Source: Luxibacter massiliensis
Lineage (GTDB): Bacteria > Bacillota > Clostridia > Lachnospirales > Lachnospiraceae
Length of the DNA stretch: 64,000 nucleotides
Reading direction: 5' to 3'
Assembly (NCBI RefSeq): GCF_900604355.1
Contig: NZ_UWOE01000001.1
Span: 3,038,001 to 3,102,000 of the forward strand
A program made the position numbers and the translations under genes. Below are positions 53,183 to 61,244 of the stretch, piece after piece. The stretch's first letter is position 1; each line of letters opens with the position of its first letter. Below the pieces are notes generated by a model. It was given only the letters and a program-made list of their open reading frames with translations, was not told the origin of the DNA and made no database searches.

Positions 53183-54817
53183 ATGAGAATCCAACACAAC
53201 ATTACGGCGTTAAACGCACACAGGAATTTGACAAATAACAACTCTTCTGTATCTAAAAACCTGGAGAAGTTATCTTCCGGTTACAGAATCAACCGGGCAG
53301 GTGACGATGCCGCAGGCCTTGCTATTTCTGAAAAAATGCGTGCTCAGATCACAGGTCTTGAGACAGCTCAGAAAAATGCAGAGGACGGTGTTTCTCTCGT
53401 ACAGACAGCAGAGGGGGCCCTGACAGAAGTCCACTCTATGTTAAACCGTATGGTAGAGCTGGCTACACAGTCTGCAAATGGTACTTACTCTGACAGTAAC
53501 CGCGCAGAGATGCAGAAGGAAATTGACGCCCTCAGGAAAGAAATTGACCGCATCAGTAATACATCTAACTTCAATGGCACAAAATTATTCCAGGGCGGAT
53601 CTGCTACAGATGCAGATGCAGTCACCGTAACCCCGCCGGCTGCGGACACTATAGCTTTCACCGATGGCGGTGGTGGTAATAATGCCACAGCTGTATTTGA
53701 TGTTGCTGGGGTTGCCTTTGACAAAGACGGTGACGTCACTGTATCTTTAGGTGGTAAATCTTATGCTGTATCTGTAACAGCAGATATGACAGATGCTGAA
53801 TTTGCCACTGCTTTGGCAGATGCAATCAATGCTGATAAAATTGACGATGCCGCAGGCGCCGGTGAATTTACAGCTGCTGTAGCTAATGATACAGAAATCA
53901 CCCTCACCTCTGCAAACCAGACTGCTGTAGCTGACGCAGATCTAAAAACTGCCCTTGGCGGAACTTTTGAAATCAAAGCGAAAGCTGCTGAGGGAACAGA
54001 GAGCACTCAGAATACAAGAGCTGCCGGGGATACAGAAGCTGCTTATAAGAAAGATGATGTATTTACTTATGATTTCAGTAAAATCACTACGGCGCCTCAA
54101 GATACTGAGACAGTGGAAATCTTAGGCAAAACATTTACATTTAAAAACACAACAGCCGCTGCAGGAGATGTTGAAATCGATGCTGGTGGTGATTTGGATC
54201 AGACATTGGCTAATCTTGCCGACGCAATCAATGCCGACGCTGACATTTCCAAAAACTTTAAGGCCGCTTTCGCAGATGGAAAGCTGACTCTGACCGCTAT
54301 TGCAGACGGCGCTGCAGGCGCAGACGTCCCTGCAGATCTGGCCGGCACATGGGCCGCTGGTAATGTTGCAGTGGAAGCTCCGGCGGGAGACGATGGCGGT
54401 GAAGATGCCGGTGGCGAGACAACAATTAAGCTGCATGTTGGAGAGTCTTCTGACGACAACAACACTATCGAAGTGAAGATTAAAGCCATGAGTTCAAAAT
54501 CTCTCGGCATAGATGCGCTGAACATCGGAACTGCAGAAGGGGCAAAGGCAGCTATTGATGTAATCAATACTGCAATTGACAGCATCTCCAGCATCCGCTC
54601 TGACTTAGGCGCACTGCAAAACCGTCTTGAACACACCATCAACAACCTGGGTGTACAGACAGAAAACATTACAGCTGCAGAGAGCCGTATCCGCGACGTA
54701 GACATGGCTAAAGAAATGATGGCTTATACTAAGAATAATATTCTTGTGCAGGCTTCCCAGGCTATGCTTGCCCAGGCAAATCAGGTTCCACAGGGAGTCC
54801 TTCAGTTGTTACAGTAA
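53183..54817 (+). CDS. fliC: Flagellin 2 (long type)
   Basis: 544 aa from the ATG at 53183 (AAGGAGG upstream). Near-identical N-terminal ~140 and C-terminal ~85 residues to the other flagellins; between them ~290 residues of Ala/Asp/Thr/Gly-rich sequence form D2/D3. The centre holds repeated motifs of the type FATALADAINAD / TLANLADAINAD, as in flagellin hook-in domains. Very acidic. Surface-exposed, so the likely carrier of O-glycans. Confidence 0.96.
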   Translation: MRIQHNITALNAHRNLTNNNSSVSKNLEKLSSGYRINRAGDDAAGLAISEKMRAQITGLETAQKNAEDGVSLVQTAEGALTEVHSMLNRMVELATQSANGTYSDSNRAEMQKEIDALRKEIDRISNTSNFNGTKLFQGGSATDADAVTVTPPAADTIAFTDGGGGNNATAVFDVAGVAFDKDGDVTVSLGGKSYAVSVTADMTDAEFATALADAINADKIDDAAGAGEFTAAVANDTEITLTSANQTAVADADLKTALGGTFEIKAKAAEGTESTQNTRAAGDTEAAYKKDDVFTYDFSKITTAPQDTETVEILGKTFTFKNTTAAAGDVEIDAGGDLDQTLANLADAINADADISKNFKAAFADGKLTLTAIADGAAGADVPADLAGTWAAGNVAVEAPAGDDGGEDAGGETTIKLHVGESSDDNNTIEVKIKAMSSKSLGIDALNIGTAEGAKAAIDVINTAIDSISSIRSDLGALQNRLEHTINNLGVQTENITAAESRIRDVDMAKEMMAYTKNNILVQASQAMLAQANQVPQGVLQLLQ

Positions 54818-54885
54818 TTAAATATCTGAACTTTTGTTGCCGCGAGCAACGAGCCAAGCGGACATGTTTACATGTCCATTTGGCG

Positions 54886-54920
54886 ACTGCCGGTGGGTTT
54901 TCCCACCGGCAGTTTTTGTT
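54886..54920 (+). terminator. Rho-independent terminator of flagellin 2
   Basis: ACTGCCGGTGGG (54886-54897) pairs perfectly with CCCACCGGCAGT (54902-54913) around a TTTT loop and is followed by TTTTGTT. Strong canonical terminator. An upstream dyad (CCAAGCGGACATGT with ACATGTCCATTTGG, about 54854-54883) is separate. Confidence 0.9.
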
Positions 54921-55132
54921 AAAAGTTAAAAATCAGCAGTTCCCTTTAGAAATCCCTTCTCAACATCCCTTCTCCCCCGCCCTGGCTGGGGCCTTATTTT
55001 CTACTATAACCCCCGGTTTTACTGCCGCCATAAATTCATATTGATTTTGGGCCGGGCATAATGCTTGACTTTGCCTGCCCGCAAAGGTTCCTTTGGGCTG
55101 CAACCCCATTCTAATACGTCTAACAGAGTGTA

Positions 55133-55313
55133 CCTTATTGAACATTAGTAGTTCAATAAGTATAGCCTTATTGAATATTTGCAGCTCAACAAGTATGGCC
55201 TTATTGAATATTTGCAGTTCAATAAGTATGGCCTTATTGAATATTTGCAGCTCAATAAGTATGGCCTTATTGAATATTTGCAGCTTAATAAGTATGTCTT
55301 ATTGAATATGAGT
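55133..55313 (+). repeat. 33-bp palindromic tandem repeat array (about 5.5 units)
   Basis: CCTTATTGAA recurs at 55133, 55166, 55199, 55232 and 55265 (exact 33-bp steps) and, as TCTTATTGAA, at 55297. Each junction forms a hairpin: TTCAATAAG and CTTATTGAA arms around a 6-nt TATGGC-like loop. Units differ by a few bases. It lies 110-290 bp upstream of flagellin 3. Because 33 is a multiple of 3 the array leaves several frames open, but these show no start site or codon bias and are not genes. Confidence 0.85.
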
Positions 55314-55377
55314 CGTTTAATAGGTCTGGATAATCCGCCGGCAATCCAGTTGCTTATATTGGCACAAAGCACCTACA

Positions 55378-55394
55378 GGGAAAAGGATGTTCCC
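55378..55394 (+). promoter_or_regulatory. Leader hairpin of flagellin 3 (CsrA-type site)
   Basis: GGGAA stem, AAGGATG loop, TTCCC stem, followed 15 nt later by AAGGAGG. The loop AGGATG is the core of the CsrA consensus. Same architecture as at flagellins 1, 4 and 5. Confidence 0.6.
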
Positions 55395-55423
55395 TATAAT
55401 TTCATTTCAAGGAGGAATTTTTA

Positions 55424-56902
55424 ATGAGAATCCAACACAACATTACAGCGTTAAACGCACACAGGAATTTGACAAATAACAACTCTTCTGTATCTAAGAA
55501 TCTGGAAAAGTTATCTTCCGGTTACAGAATCAACCGGGCAGGTGACGATGCCGCAGGCCTTGCTATTTCTGAAAAAATGCGCGCTCAGATCACAGGTCTT
55601 GAGACAGCTCAGAAAAATGCAGAGGACGGTGTTTCTCTTGTACAGACAGCAGAGGGGGCCCTGACAGAAGTCCACTCTATGTTAAACCGTATGGTAGAGC
55701 TGGCTACACAGTCTGCAAACGGTACATACTCTGAGAGTAACCGCCAGGAAATGCAGAAAGAAATTGACGCGTTGAGGGAAGAAATCGACCGTATCAGCGA
55801 CACAGCCAATTTCAACGGGACAAATCTGTTCGGTGGTGGCGCTGGCGGAAACCAGCCAGTTGGCCCATCAATTTCTGGTACTGTTGGCGGTGTTGACGTT
55901 GCGGTGACAAACCCCCCAGCTTCTCCCGCTTCTGCTGAGATCGCAGCAACAGATTTCGGTGGTTTAACTGACGGTGTGTCTTATAATTTCACAGTTTCAT
56001 ACAAAGATGCCACTGGCGCGGCACAGACCAAAACAATTTCTGTTACCGCCGGTGCAGATGATAAGGCAACTGCCGCTGCTTTCCAGACAGCCTTTGAGGG
56101 AGATGCGGATTTATCTGCACTTTTTGATGTTGCAATTGACGCTACTACGAGTGATGTCACAATCACCTCTACAAATGACGCCGCTTCTATTACAGGAGTT
56201 GCAGAAGATGGTGGTACAGCAACATTAAACCCAACCCTTAACGATGCTGTTCCTGCATCCACGTCCTATGACTTAAGCGGAACGTTTGCTGCTGGGGATA
56301 CAATTACAATTGGCAATGAAACTTACACATATGACACAAATGCAGACGGATCAGATGGAAAAACATTTAAAGATCTGACTACACTGAAAGCTGCCGTTGA
56401 CAAAAATGGTAACTACGAGATAGATATCACTACCCCTACAAATGTTACAGTTACAGATAAGGCTGCCGGAGCAGCAGCACCTGCAGCTGCAGCAGGCGGT
56501 AAGACTACAATCGCCCTCCATGTAGGAGAATCTTCATCTGAAAGTAACACAATCAATGTTGAAATCGATGCTATGAGTTCTGGCACCTTAGGCATTGACC
56601 AGATAGATATTACAACAGTAGACGGCGCTAAGGCTGCTATCGATACTGTTAATACAGCTATTGATACCGTATCCAGCATCCGTTCCAGCCTCGGTGCACT
56701 GCAAAACCGTCTTGAACACACCATCAACAACCTGGGTGTGCAGACAGAAAACATCACAGCCGCAGAGAGCCGTATCCGCGATGTAGACATGGCTAAAGAA
56801 ATGATGGCTTATACAAAGAATAATATTCTTGTGCAGGCTTCCCAGGCTATGCTTGCCCAGGCAAATCAGGTTCCACAGGGAGTCCTTCAGTTGTTACAGT
56901 AA
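55424..56902 (+). CDS. fliC: Flagellin 3 (long type)
   Basis: 492 aa. N-terminal D0/D1 begins MRIQHNITALNAHRNLTNNN and continues to ISDTANFNGTNLFGGG; the C-terminal D1/D0 is almost identical to that of flagellin 2. The ~230-residue centre is different in sequence (Ala/Thr/Asp/Pro-rich, e.g. TATNDAASITGVAEDGGTAT-like stretches) and contains a DTITIGNETYTYDTNADGSD motif. AAGGAGG with the same spacing as flagellins 2 and 4. Own terminator downstream. Confidence 0.96.
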   Translation: MRIQHNITALNAHRNLTNNNSSVSKNLEKLSSGYRINRAGDDAAGLAISEKMRAQITGLETAQKNAEDGVSLVQTAEGALTEVHSMLNRMVELATQSANGTYSESNRQEMQKEIDALREEIDRISDTANFNGTNLFGGGAGGNQPVGPSISGTVGGVDVAVTNPPASPASAEIAATDFGGLTDGVSYNFTVSYKDATGAAQTKTISVTAGADDKATAAAFQTAFEGDADLSALFDVAIDATTSDVTITSTNDAASITGVAEDGGTATLNPTLNDAVPASTSYDLSGTFAAGDTITIGNETYTYDTNADGSDGKTFKDLTTLKAAVDKNGNYEIDITTPTNVTVTDKAAGAAAPAAAAGGKTTIALHVGESSSESNTINVEIDAMSSGTLGIDQIDITTVDGAKAAIDTVNTAIDTVSSIRSSLGALQNRLEHTINNLGVQTENITAAESRIRDVDMAKEMMAYTKNNILVQASQAMLAQANQVPQGVLQLLQ

Positions 56903-56936
56903 TTAGATATCTGAACTTTTATTGCCGCGAGCAACG

Positions 56937-57007
56937 AACCAAATGGACATGTAAACATGTCCATTTGGCGACTGCCGGTGGGTTTTCCCGCCGGCAGTTT
57001 TTGTTTT
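56937..57007 (+). terminator. Palindrome plus Rho-independent terminator of flagellin 3
   Basis: CCAAATGGACATGT (56939-56952) pairs perfectly with ACATGTCCATTTGG (56955-56968); then ACTGCCGGTGGG (56971-56982) pairs with CCCGCCGGCAGT (56987-56998, one G-T-type change) and runs into TTTTTGTTTTTT. Nearly the same block follows flagellin 2, showing that duplication included the 3' region. Confidence 0.9.
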
Positions 57008-57104
57008 TTGGGCCGGGCATAATGCTTGGCTTTGCCTGCTTGTAAAGCAAGTCCCAGATTTATCTGCTATCTTCCTTACGGACTTTTGTCGTACTAAGAT
57101 GCCT

Positions 57105-58796
57105 TTAATCTTGGTAAAGTATGACTTTGCATCGTTTCATATAACATGCGATCCCGTATTTTAAAATTCTATTTACTCCGTTTTCCCGGAATTCTTCGTC
57201 ATATTTTCTTTGCTCTATCTGCTTTAAAGCTCTTTCACAAGCTGCAGAAAGATTTCCGTCCTCTGCATATTTGACTTCAATGATAATGCCCTCGTTCCCG
57301 TCGTCTGTTTCTATAAGTATGTCGCTGTATCCTTCTCCCGCCTCTTTATTTGAAGATACGTGCCAGGTTTCTTTGACGCCCAATATTCCAATCAAAATAC
57401 CATGATAGAAGTTCTCTTTCAACGGATTCTTTGCAAAAGTATCCCGGATACTGATCGTCCTTTTCAGATAACTGTCAAAAATATCCGCTACATTCTTTTC
57501 TTCTCCATGCATAAGAGCGTCACAAAACCTGCTTAATGTCTTTCCGTCTTCTCGGACGCTCTCTTCAAAATATTCCATGATCTGCATGGCAAAGATATTA
57601 TGAATCTCCTGATTCGGAATCTTGAGCTTATATGCTTGCTCTTCTACCCGTCCCACCTGGGTTAAATACCCAGTTGTAAATAATACACTCCAAATATTTT
57701 CTATAGAACGATACATATCATTATAAGTCAATTCCGGCCGAAGTGTTTTTGTAACAGCTTCACCTGCCATCAGCCTTTCTATCTCCCGCTTTGTCATCAT
57801 GCTTTTAGACTGCCTGATTATTTCTTTCACTTCTGCATTGCCGCTTGTATTTACCCAATAATTCTGAGGCGCGGCCTCTTTGTTTGTACGCAGCCTGCGA
57901 AGATAACACACCACATCCCACGGACAATACACTTCTATATTTCCAAACTGATAGCCATCATACCATTCTTTTACACTTTGGTATTTCTCAGTACATTCAT
58001 AATATGTTAAAAGCTCGCGCACCTCCTGATCCGTAAAGCCAAAATATTCATCGAAATCAACATCCGTAATTGTAAAGGTACTGAAATTATTGAGGCCAGT
58101 AAAGATACTCTCTTTGGAAATACGCATACATCCGGTCATGACCGCAAATTTGAGACTATTATTCGTCTTTAATGCCTGCTCCAGCAGATTGCGAATCAGA
58201 AATACCATCTGATCGTAATAACCATTTTCAAATGCTTTCGCCAGTGGAACGTCATATTCATCAATCAAAAGAATGACCTTTGTTTCGTAATGCTTCTCCA
58301 AAAGCTGGGACAATTTTTTCAAACTCCAGAAAAGAGTTGCTTCTTTCATATTTTCATCAAGAAGTGCATCATATTCTTTCTTCTCATCCTCGTCCAGCTT
58401 ATCGCTCGTTTTCAGATACTTTGCTTTTTGTGCTGCATCTTTTATTGTCTTAACAGCTAATTGAAATGCCGTATCATAAGAAGCCGCATTGATGCCTTTT
58501 AACGATATAGAAATAACCGGATACTTCCCCATATAATCTTCACACAGCTTTTTGTCTTTTAAAATCTCCAAACCATCAAACAGGCTCTCATCCCCCTCTA
58601 TGGAGAAAAAGTGTTCCAGCATACTCATATTCAATGATTTCCCAAAGCGTCTTGGCCTGGTAAATAAATTCACCTCTCCCCAATTATTCAACAGCTCTTT
58701 TATCAATCCAGTTTTATCAATATAATAAAAGTCCTCCTTGCGAAGTTTTTCAAAATTCTCAATTCCTACCGGGAGTTTCTTTTTCTCTCTCATCAT
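57105..58796 (-). CDS. AAA-ATPase-like protein with C-terminal PD-(D/E)XK nuclease-like domain
   Basis: 563 aa (AGGAG 9 nt upstream). N-terminal AAA-ATPase-like domain: LPVGIENFEKLRKEDFYYID, FTRPRRFGKSLNMSMLEHF (Walker A in a variant form) and VILLIDEYDVPLAKA (Walker B). C-terminal nuclease-like motif YSDILIE…GIIIEVKYA (D…ExK). A widespread, often multi-copy family in gut Clostridia and Bacteroides; function is not established (defence or mobility are proposed). On the opposite strand to flagellins 2-5 and splitting them, so probably an insertion. Confidence 0.88.
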   Translation of the reverse strand: MMREKKKLPVGIENFEKLRKEDFYYIDKTGLIKELLNNWGEVNLFTRPRRFGKSLNMSMLEHFFSIEGDESLFDGLEILKDKKLCEDYMGKYPVISISLKGINAASYDTAFQLAVKTIKDAAQKAKYLKTSDKLDEDEKKEYDALLDENMKEATLFWSLKKLSQLLEKHYETKVILLIDEYDVPLAKAFENGYYDQMVFLIRNLLEQALKTNNSLKFAVMTGCMRISKESIFTGLNNFSTFTITDVDFDEYFGFTDQEVRELLTYYECTEKYQSVKEWYDGYQFGNIEVYCPWDVVCYLRRLRTNKEAAPQNYWVNTSGNAEVKEIIRQSKSMMTKREIERLMAGEAVTKTLRPELTYNDMYRSIENIWSVLFTTGYLTQVGRVEEQAYKLKIPNQEIHNIFAMQIMEYFEESVREDGKTLSRFCDALMHGEEKNVADIFDSYLKRTISIRDTFAKNPLKENFYHGILIGILGVKETWHVSSNKEAGEGYSDILIETDDGNEGIIIEVKYAEDGNLSAACERALKQIEQRKYDEEFRENGVNRILKYGIACYMKRCKVILYQD

Positions 58797-59002
58797 TTAT
58801 TCACACTCCTTATTTGGTGACTATATTATAACAAAGTTTCCCTGAAAAACCTATACATACTTTCAAGTGTTGATTGTATAGCCTGCCGCTGGTCACTCGA
58901 TATCCGCAAGTTTGGCACTTGCTGCCAAGCCATGGGCCAATACTGACAGCATGACAGACTTTATATAACAGAGAATGTACTGATTGAATTATTAATATTC
59001 AA

Positions 59003-59118
59003 AAGGGCATCCCTTAATTTTTGTCCTTGCGGGCGGACCTCGTCCAGCAAGGTGTACCCACAGGGCACCCCTTAATTCATGCCCTTACGGGCGGGTGGAC
59101 TTCGTCCAGCAAGGTGTA
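59003..59118 (+). repeat. Intergenic hairpin repeat, tandem copies (c) and (d)
   Basis: Copy (c) 59003-59059 and (d) 59061-59118, each of the form GGGCA-CCCTTAATT…(T/C)CCTT…GGGCGG…TCGTCCAGCAAGGTGTA. Copy (d) holds the mini-hairpin GGACTTCGTCC. Both are in the same orientation, directly upstream of flagellin 4. Confidence 0.75.
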
Positions 59119-59175
59119 AATTCCTGGAAAATCCGCCGGCAATCCAGTTGCTTATATTGGCACAAGGCCCATACA

Positions 59176-59192
59176 GGGAAAAGGATATTCCC
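59176..59192 (+). promoter_or_regulatory. Leader hairpin of flagellin 4 (CsrA-type site)
   Basis: GGGAA stem, AAGGATA loop, TTCCC stem, 15 nt before AAGGAGG. Matches the leaders of flagellins 1, 3 and 5. Confidence 0.6.
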
Positions 59193-59221
59193 TATAATTT
59201 TATTTCAAGGAGGAATTTTTA

Positions 59222-60802
59222 ATGAGAATCCAACACAATATTACAGCATTAAATGCACACAGGAACTTGACAAATAATAACTCTTCTGTATCTAAAAACC
59301 TGGAGAAATTATCCTCTGGTTACAGAATCAACCGGGCAGGCGATGACGCGGCAGGCCTTGCTATTTCTGAGAAAATGCGTGCTCAGATCACAGGCCTTGA
59401 GACTGCTCAGAAAAACGCTGAGGACGGTGTTTCTCTTGTGCAGACAGCAGAAGGTGCGCTGACAGAAGTCCACTCCATGTTAAACCGTATGGTTGAGCTG
59501 GCTACACAGTCTGCAAACGGTACATATTCTGAAAGTAACCGTTCTGAGATGCAGAAAGAGATCAACGCATTGAGAGATGAAGTAGACCGTATCAGCGATA
59601 CAGCTAACTTCAACGGAACAAAATTGTTCCAGGGCGGAAATGGCGCCAGCGCAGCTGCCGGTGTTCCAAGCGTTAAAGATCTGACACTGACAGATAATGC
59701 TGCAGTAAAATCTAAGCAGACAATCGACGGAACTGCAATTACAAACGACTTGGCAGATGGAGCTATTTTAAAAACAACAGTCAATTACACAGATGCCAAC
59801 GGAAAATCTCAGTCTGCTATCTTGGAACTGACTTATAATGCGGCAGATAAGAAGCTTTATACAAAAGATGGAACTGGAATTGACGTGGCCACAGATAAAC
59901 AGCCATCAAAAGCAGAAATGAGTAAAGCTTTACTTGCTGCGGCTAAGGCAGATGCGGGACTGAGCAAGACATTTAAAATCTCTGACAATGCAGGGACACT
60001 TACGTTTGAAGCTCTTGAGGCCGGTGCAAACACAAAACTCGATAGTGTTGTTTTGGATTATGCAGCAGCTGGCGCAAATCAGACAGCAAATTTATCTGCT
60101 ATTACACAAACTCAAGCAGGCGGAGATGCATTCCAGTCTATTGACTTGGCTAATGATTATACAATAGGCGATGTTTTTACAGTGGGCGGAAAGAAATTTG
60201 CACTTGTTAACACACAGGATGAGGCCGTTGCACTTGGAAAAGATGTTAATGCGGTTATATTGGCTGGTGCAGGTAATGTTACCCAGAATGATGTTGCAGA
60301 ATTAGCAAACTTAATCGAGCAGAAGACCGGTTACAAGCCAGAGGCTGCTACTACAACACTTAATTTCAAGGCTCCTGCAGGTACAGCCGCAGCCGGGAAT
60401 GGTGCAACAATTGACCTTCATGTCGGAGAATCTTCTGACAATTCTAACAAGATCACTGTAAATATCAAAGCCATGAGCTCTAAGTCCCTTGAAATTGATG
60501 GAATCGATATCGGTACTGCAGAGGGAGCCAAAGAGGCTATTGATACTGTAAACAATGCGATTGATACCGTATCCAGCATCCGTTCTGACCTGGGTGCTCT
60601 TCAGAACCGTCTGGAGCATACAATCAACAATATCGGTGTCCAGACTGAGAACATCACAGCCGCAGAGAGCCGTATCCGCGACGTAGACATGGCTAAAGAG
60701 ATGATGGCTTACACAAAGAACAACATTCTTGTGCAGGCTTCACAGGCTATGCTCGCCCAGGCTAACCAGGTTCCACAGGGTGTCCTTCAGTTATTACAAT
60801 AA
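59222..60802 (+). CDS. fliC: Flagellin 4 (long type)
   Basis: 526 aa. Same conserved ends as the other flagellins (start MRIQHNITALNAHRNLTNNN; end QANQVPQGVLQLLQ). The ~270-residue centre is again unrelated in detail to those of flagellins 2 and 3 (segments such as LTYNAADKKLYTKDGTGIDV and IGDVFTVGGKKFALVNTQDE), Lys/Ala/Asp-rich. AAGGAGG upstream. Terminator at 60818. Confidence 0.96.
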   Translation: MRIQHNITALNAHRNLTNNNSSVSKNLEKLSSGYRINRAGDDAAGLAISEKMRAQITGLETAQKNAEDGVSLVQTAEGALTEVHSMLNRMVELATQSANGTYSESNRSEMQKEINALRDEVDRISDTANFNGTKLFQGGNGASAAAGVPSVKDLTLTDNAAVKSKQTIDGTAITNDLADGAILKTTVNYTDANGKSQSAILELTYNAADKKLYTKDGTGIDVATDKQPSKAEMSKALLAAAKADAGLSKTFKISDNAGTLTFEALEAGANTKLDSVVLDYAAAGANQTANLSAITQTQAGGDAFQSIDLANDYTIGDVFTVGGKKFALVNTQDEAVALGKDVNAVILAGAGNVTQNDVAELANLIEQKTGYKPEAATTTLNFKAPAGTAAAGNGATIDLHVGESSDNSNKITVNIKAMSSKSLEIDGIDIGTAEGAKEAIDTVNNAIDTVSSIRSDLGALQNRLEHTINNIGVQTENITAAESRIRDVDMAKEMMAYTKNNILVQASQAMLAQANQVPQGVLQLLQ

Positions 60803-60817
60803 TCAATCTATATTTTT

Positions 60818-60848
60818 ACTGCCGGCAAAAAACTGCCGGCAGTATTTC
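60818..60848 (+). terminator. Rho-independent terminator of flagellin 4
   Basis: ACTGCCGGCA (60818-60827) pairs perfectly with TGCCGGCAGT (60834-60843) around a 6-nt A-rich loop, then ATTTCATTT. The stem repeats the CTGCCGG core of the other flagellin terminators. Confidence 0.85.
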
Positions 60849-60995
60849 ATTTAATCACCAGCAAGACTTTGTTGGCCAATTTTTATCAACCATTTCTGAA
60901 ATTCCCGTTCTCATTTTATAAAAATCCTTTTTCCAAATCTGAACTAACACTATTTCTATTCTCTTTATTCTTTTTATATTATACCAAGTTTTTAT

Positions 60996-61056
60996 ACCCA
61001 AAAGATACATCTTAATTCATGTCTTTCAGTGGGGCGTACTCCGTCCATTAAGGTAT
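60996..61056 (+). repeat. Intergenic hairpin repeat, diverged copy (e)
   Basis: ACCCAAAAGATACATCTTAA, then TTCATGTCTTTCAG, a TCCGTCCA element and ATTAAGGTATTATA. Outer arms still pair in part (CTTAAT with ATTAAG) but the GGGC end has decayed. Confidence 0.55.
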
Positions 61057-61130
61057 TATACACTCAACCCAACATAAAGCATATAAAATAAATTTTCATA
61101 CAAAATATCATAAGTTTCTCTTCTCGTATT

Positions 61131-61160
61131 GTGTACTTTTTTGGACAAATGCCGGCAGTC
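61131..61160 (+). repeat. 30-bp inverted repeat, right copy
   Basis: Identical, in opposite orientation, to 52185-52214. It lies 85 nt upstream of flagellin 5. Sequence on either side is less alike until the leader (which is ~80% alike) and the coding start. Confidence 0.8.
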
Positions 61161-61198
61161 CTGGAATTCATTTACAAGGCCACAAGTATAACTGTACA

Positions 61199-61215
61199 GG
61201 GAAAAGGATATTCCC
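61199..61215 (+). promoter_or_regulatory. Leader hairpin of flagellin 5 (CsrA-type site)
   Basis: GGGAA stem, AAGGATA loop, TTCCC stem, 15 nt before AAGGAGG. Preceded by TGTACA as in the flagellin 3 and 4 leaders (…TACA). Confidence 0.6.
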
Positions 61216-61244
61216 TGAAATTTTATTTCAAGGAGGAATTTATA

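Larger units (their letters stand above)
54818..55423. other. 606-bp non-coding region between flagellins 2 and 3
   Basis: From left: a 3' block with CCGCGAGCAACGAGCC and a near-palindrome CCAAGCGGACATGT/ACATGTCCATTTGG, the terminator (54886-54920), a segment around 55046-55078 that recurs after flagellin 3 (GGGCCGGGCATAATGCTTG), the 33-bp tandem palindromic repeats (55133-55313), a CCGGCAATCCAG block shared with the flagellin 4 upstream region, and the leader hairpin. No coding potential beyond frames imposed by the repeats. Confidence 0.7.
58797..59221. other. 425-bp non-coding region upstream of flagellin 4
   Basis: Contains an AT-rich part next to the ATPase start (promoter of that gene probably here), two tandem hairpin repeats (59003-59118), a CCGCCGGCAATCCAG block (about 59132-59146) also present upstream of flagellin 3, and the leader hairpin. 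No ORF with a ribosome site. Confidence 0.6.
60803..61244. other. 442-bp non-coding region between flagellins 4 and 5
   Basis: Holds the flagellin 4 terminator, an AT-rich stretch, a diverged hairpin repeat (60996-61050), the right copy of the 30-bp inverted repeat (61131-61160) and the flagellin 5 leader. An open frame running through 61131 into flagellin 5 is leader sequence, not coding. Confidence 0.65.

Noticed and set aside
52948..53241. 97-aa minus-strand open frame overlapping the flagellin 2 start
   Set aside because: It runs through the hairpin repeat, leader and start of flagellin 2 and has no ribosome site or recognisable family.
55133..55313. CRISPR array
   Set aside because: The repeats are directly contiguous with no unique spacers, and no cas genes are present.
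55093..55424. Open frames of 70-81 aa with 11-residue repeats
   Set aside because: They are by-products of the 33-bp tandem repeat, open on both strands and in several frames, without ribosome sites.
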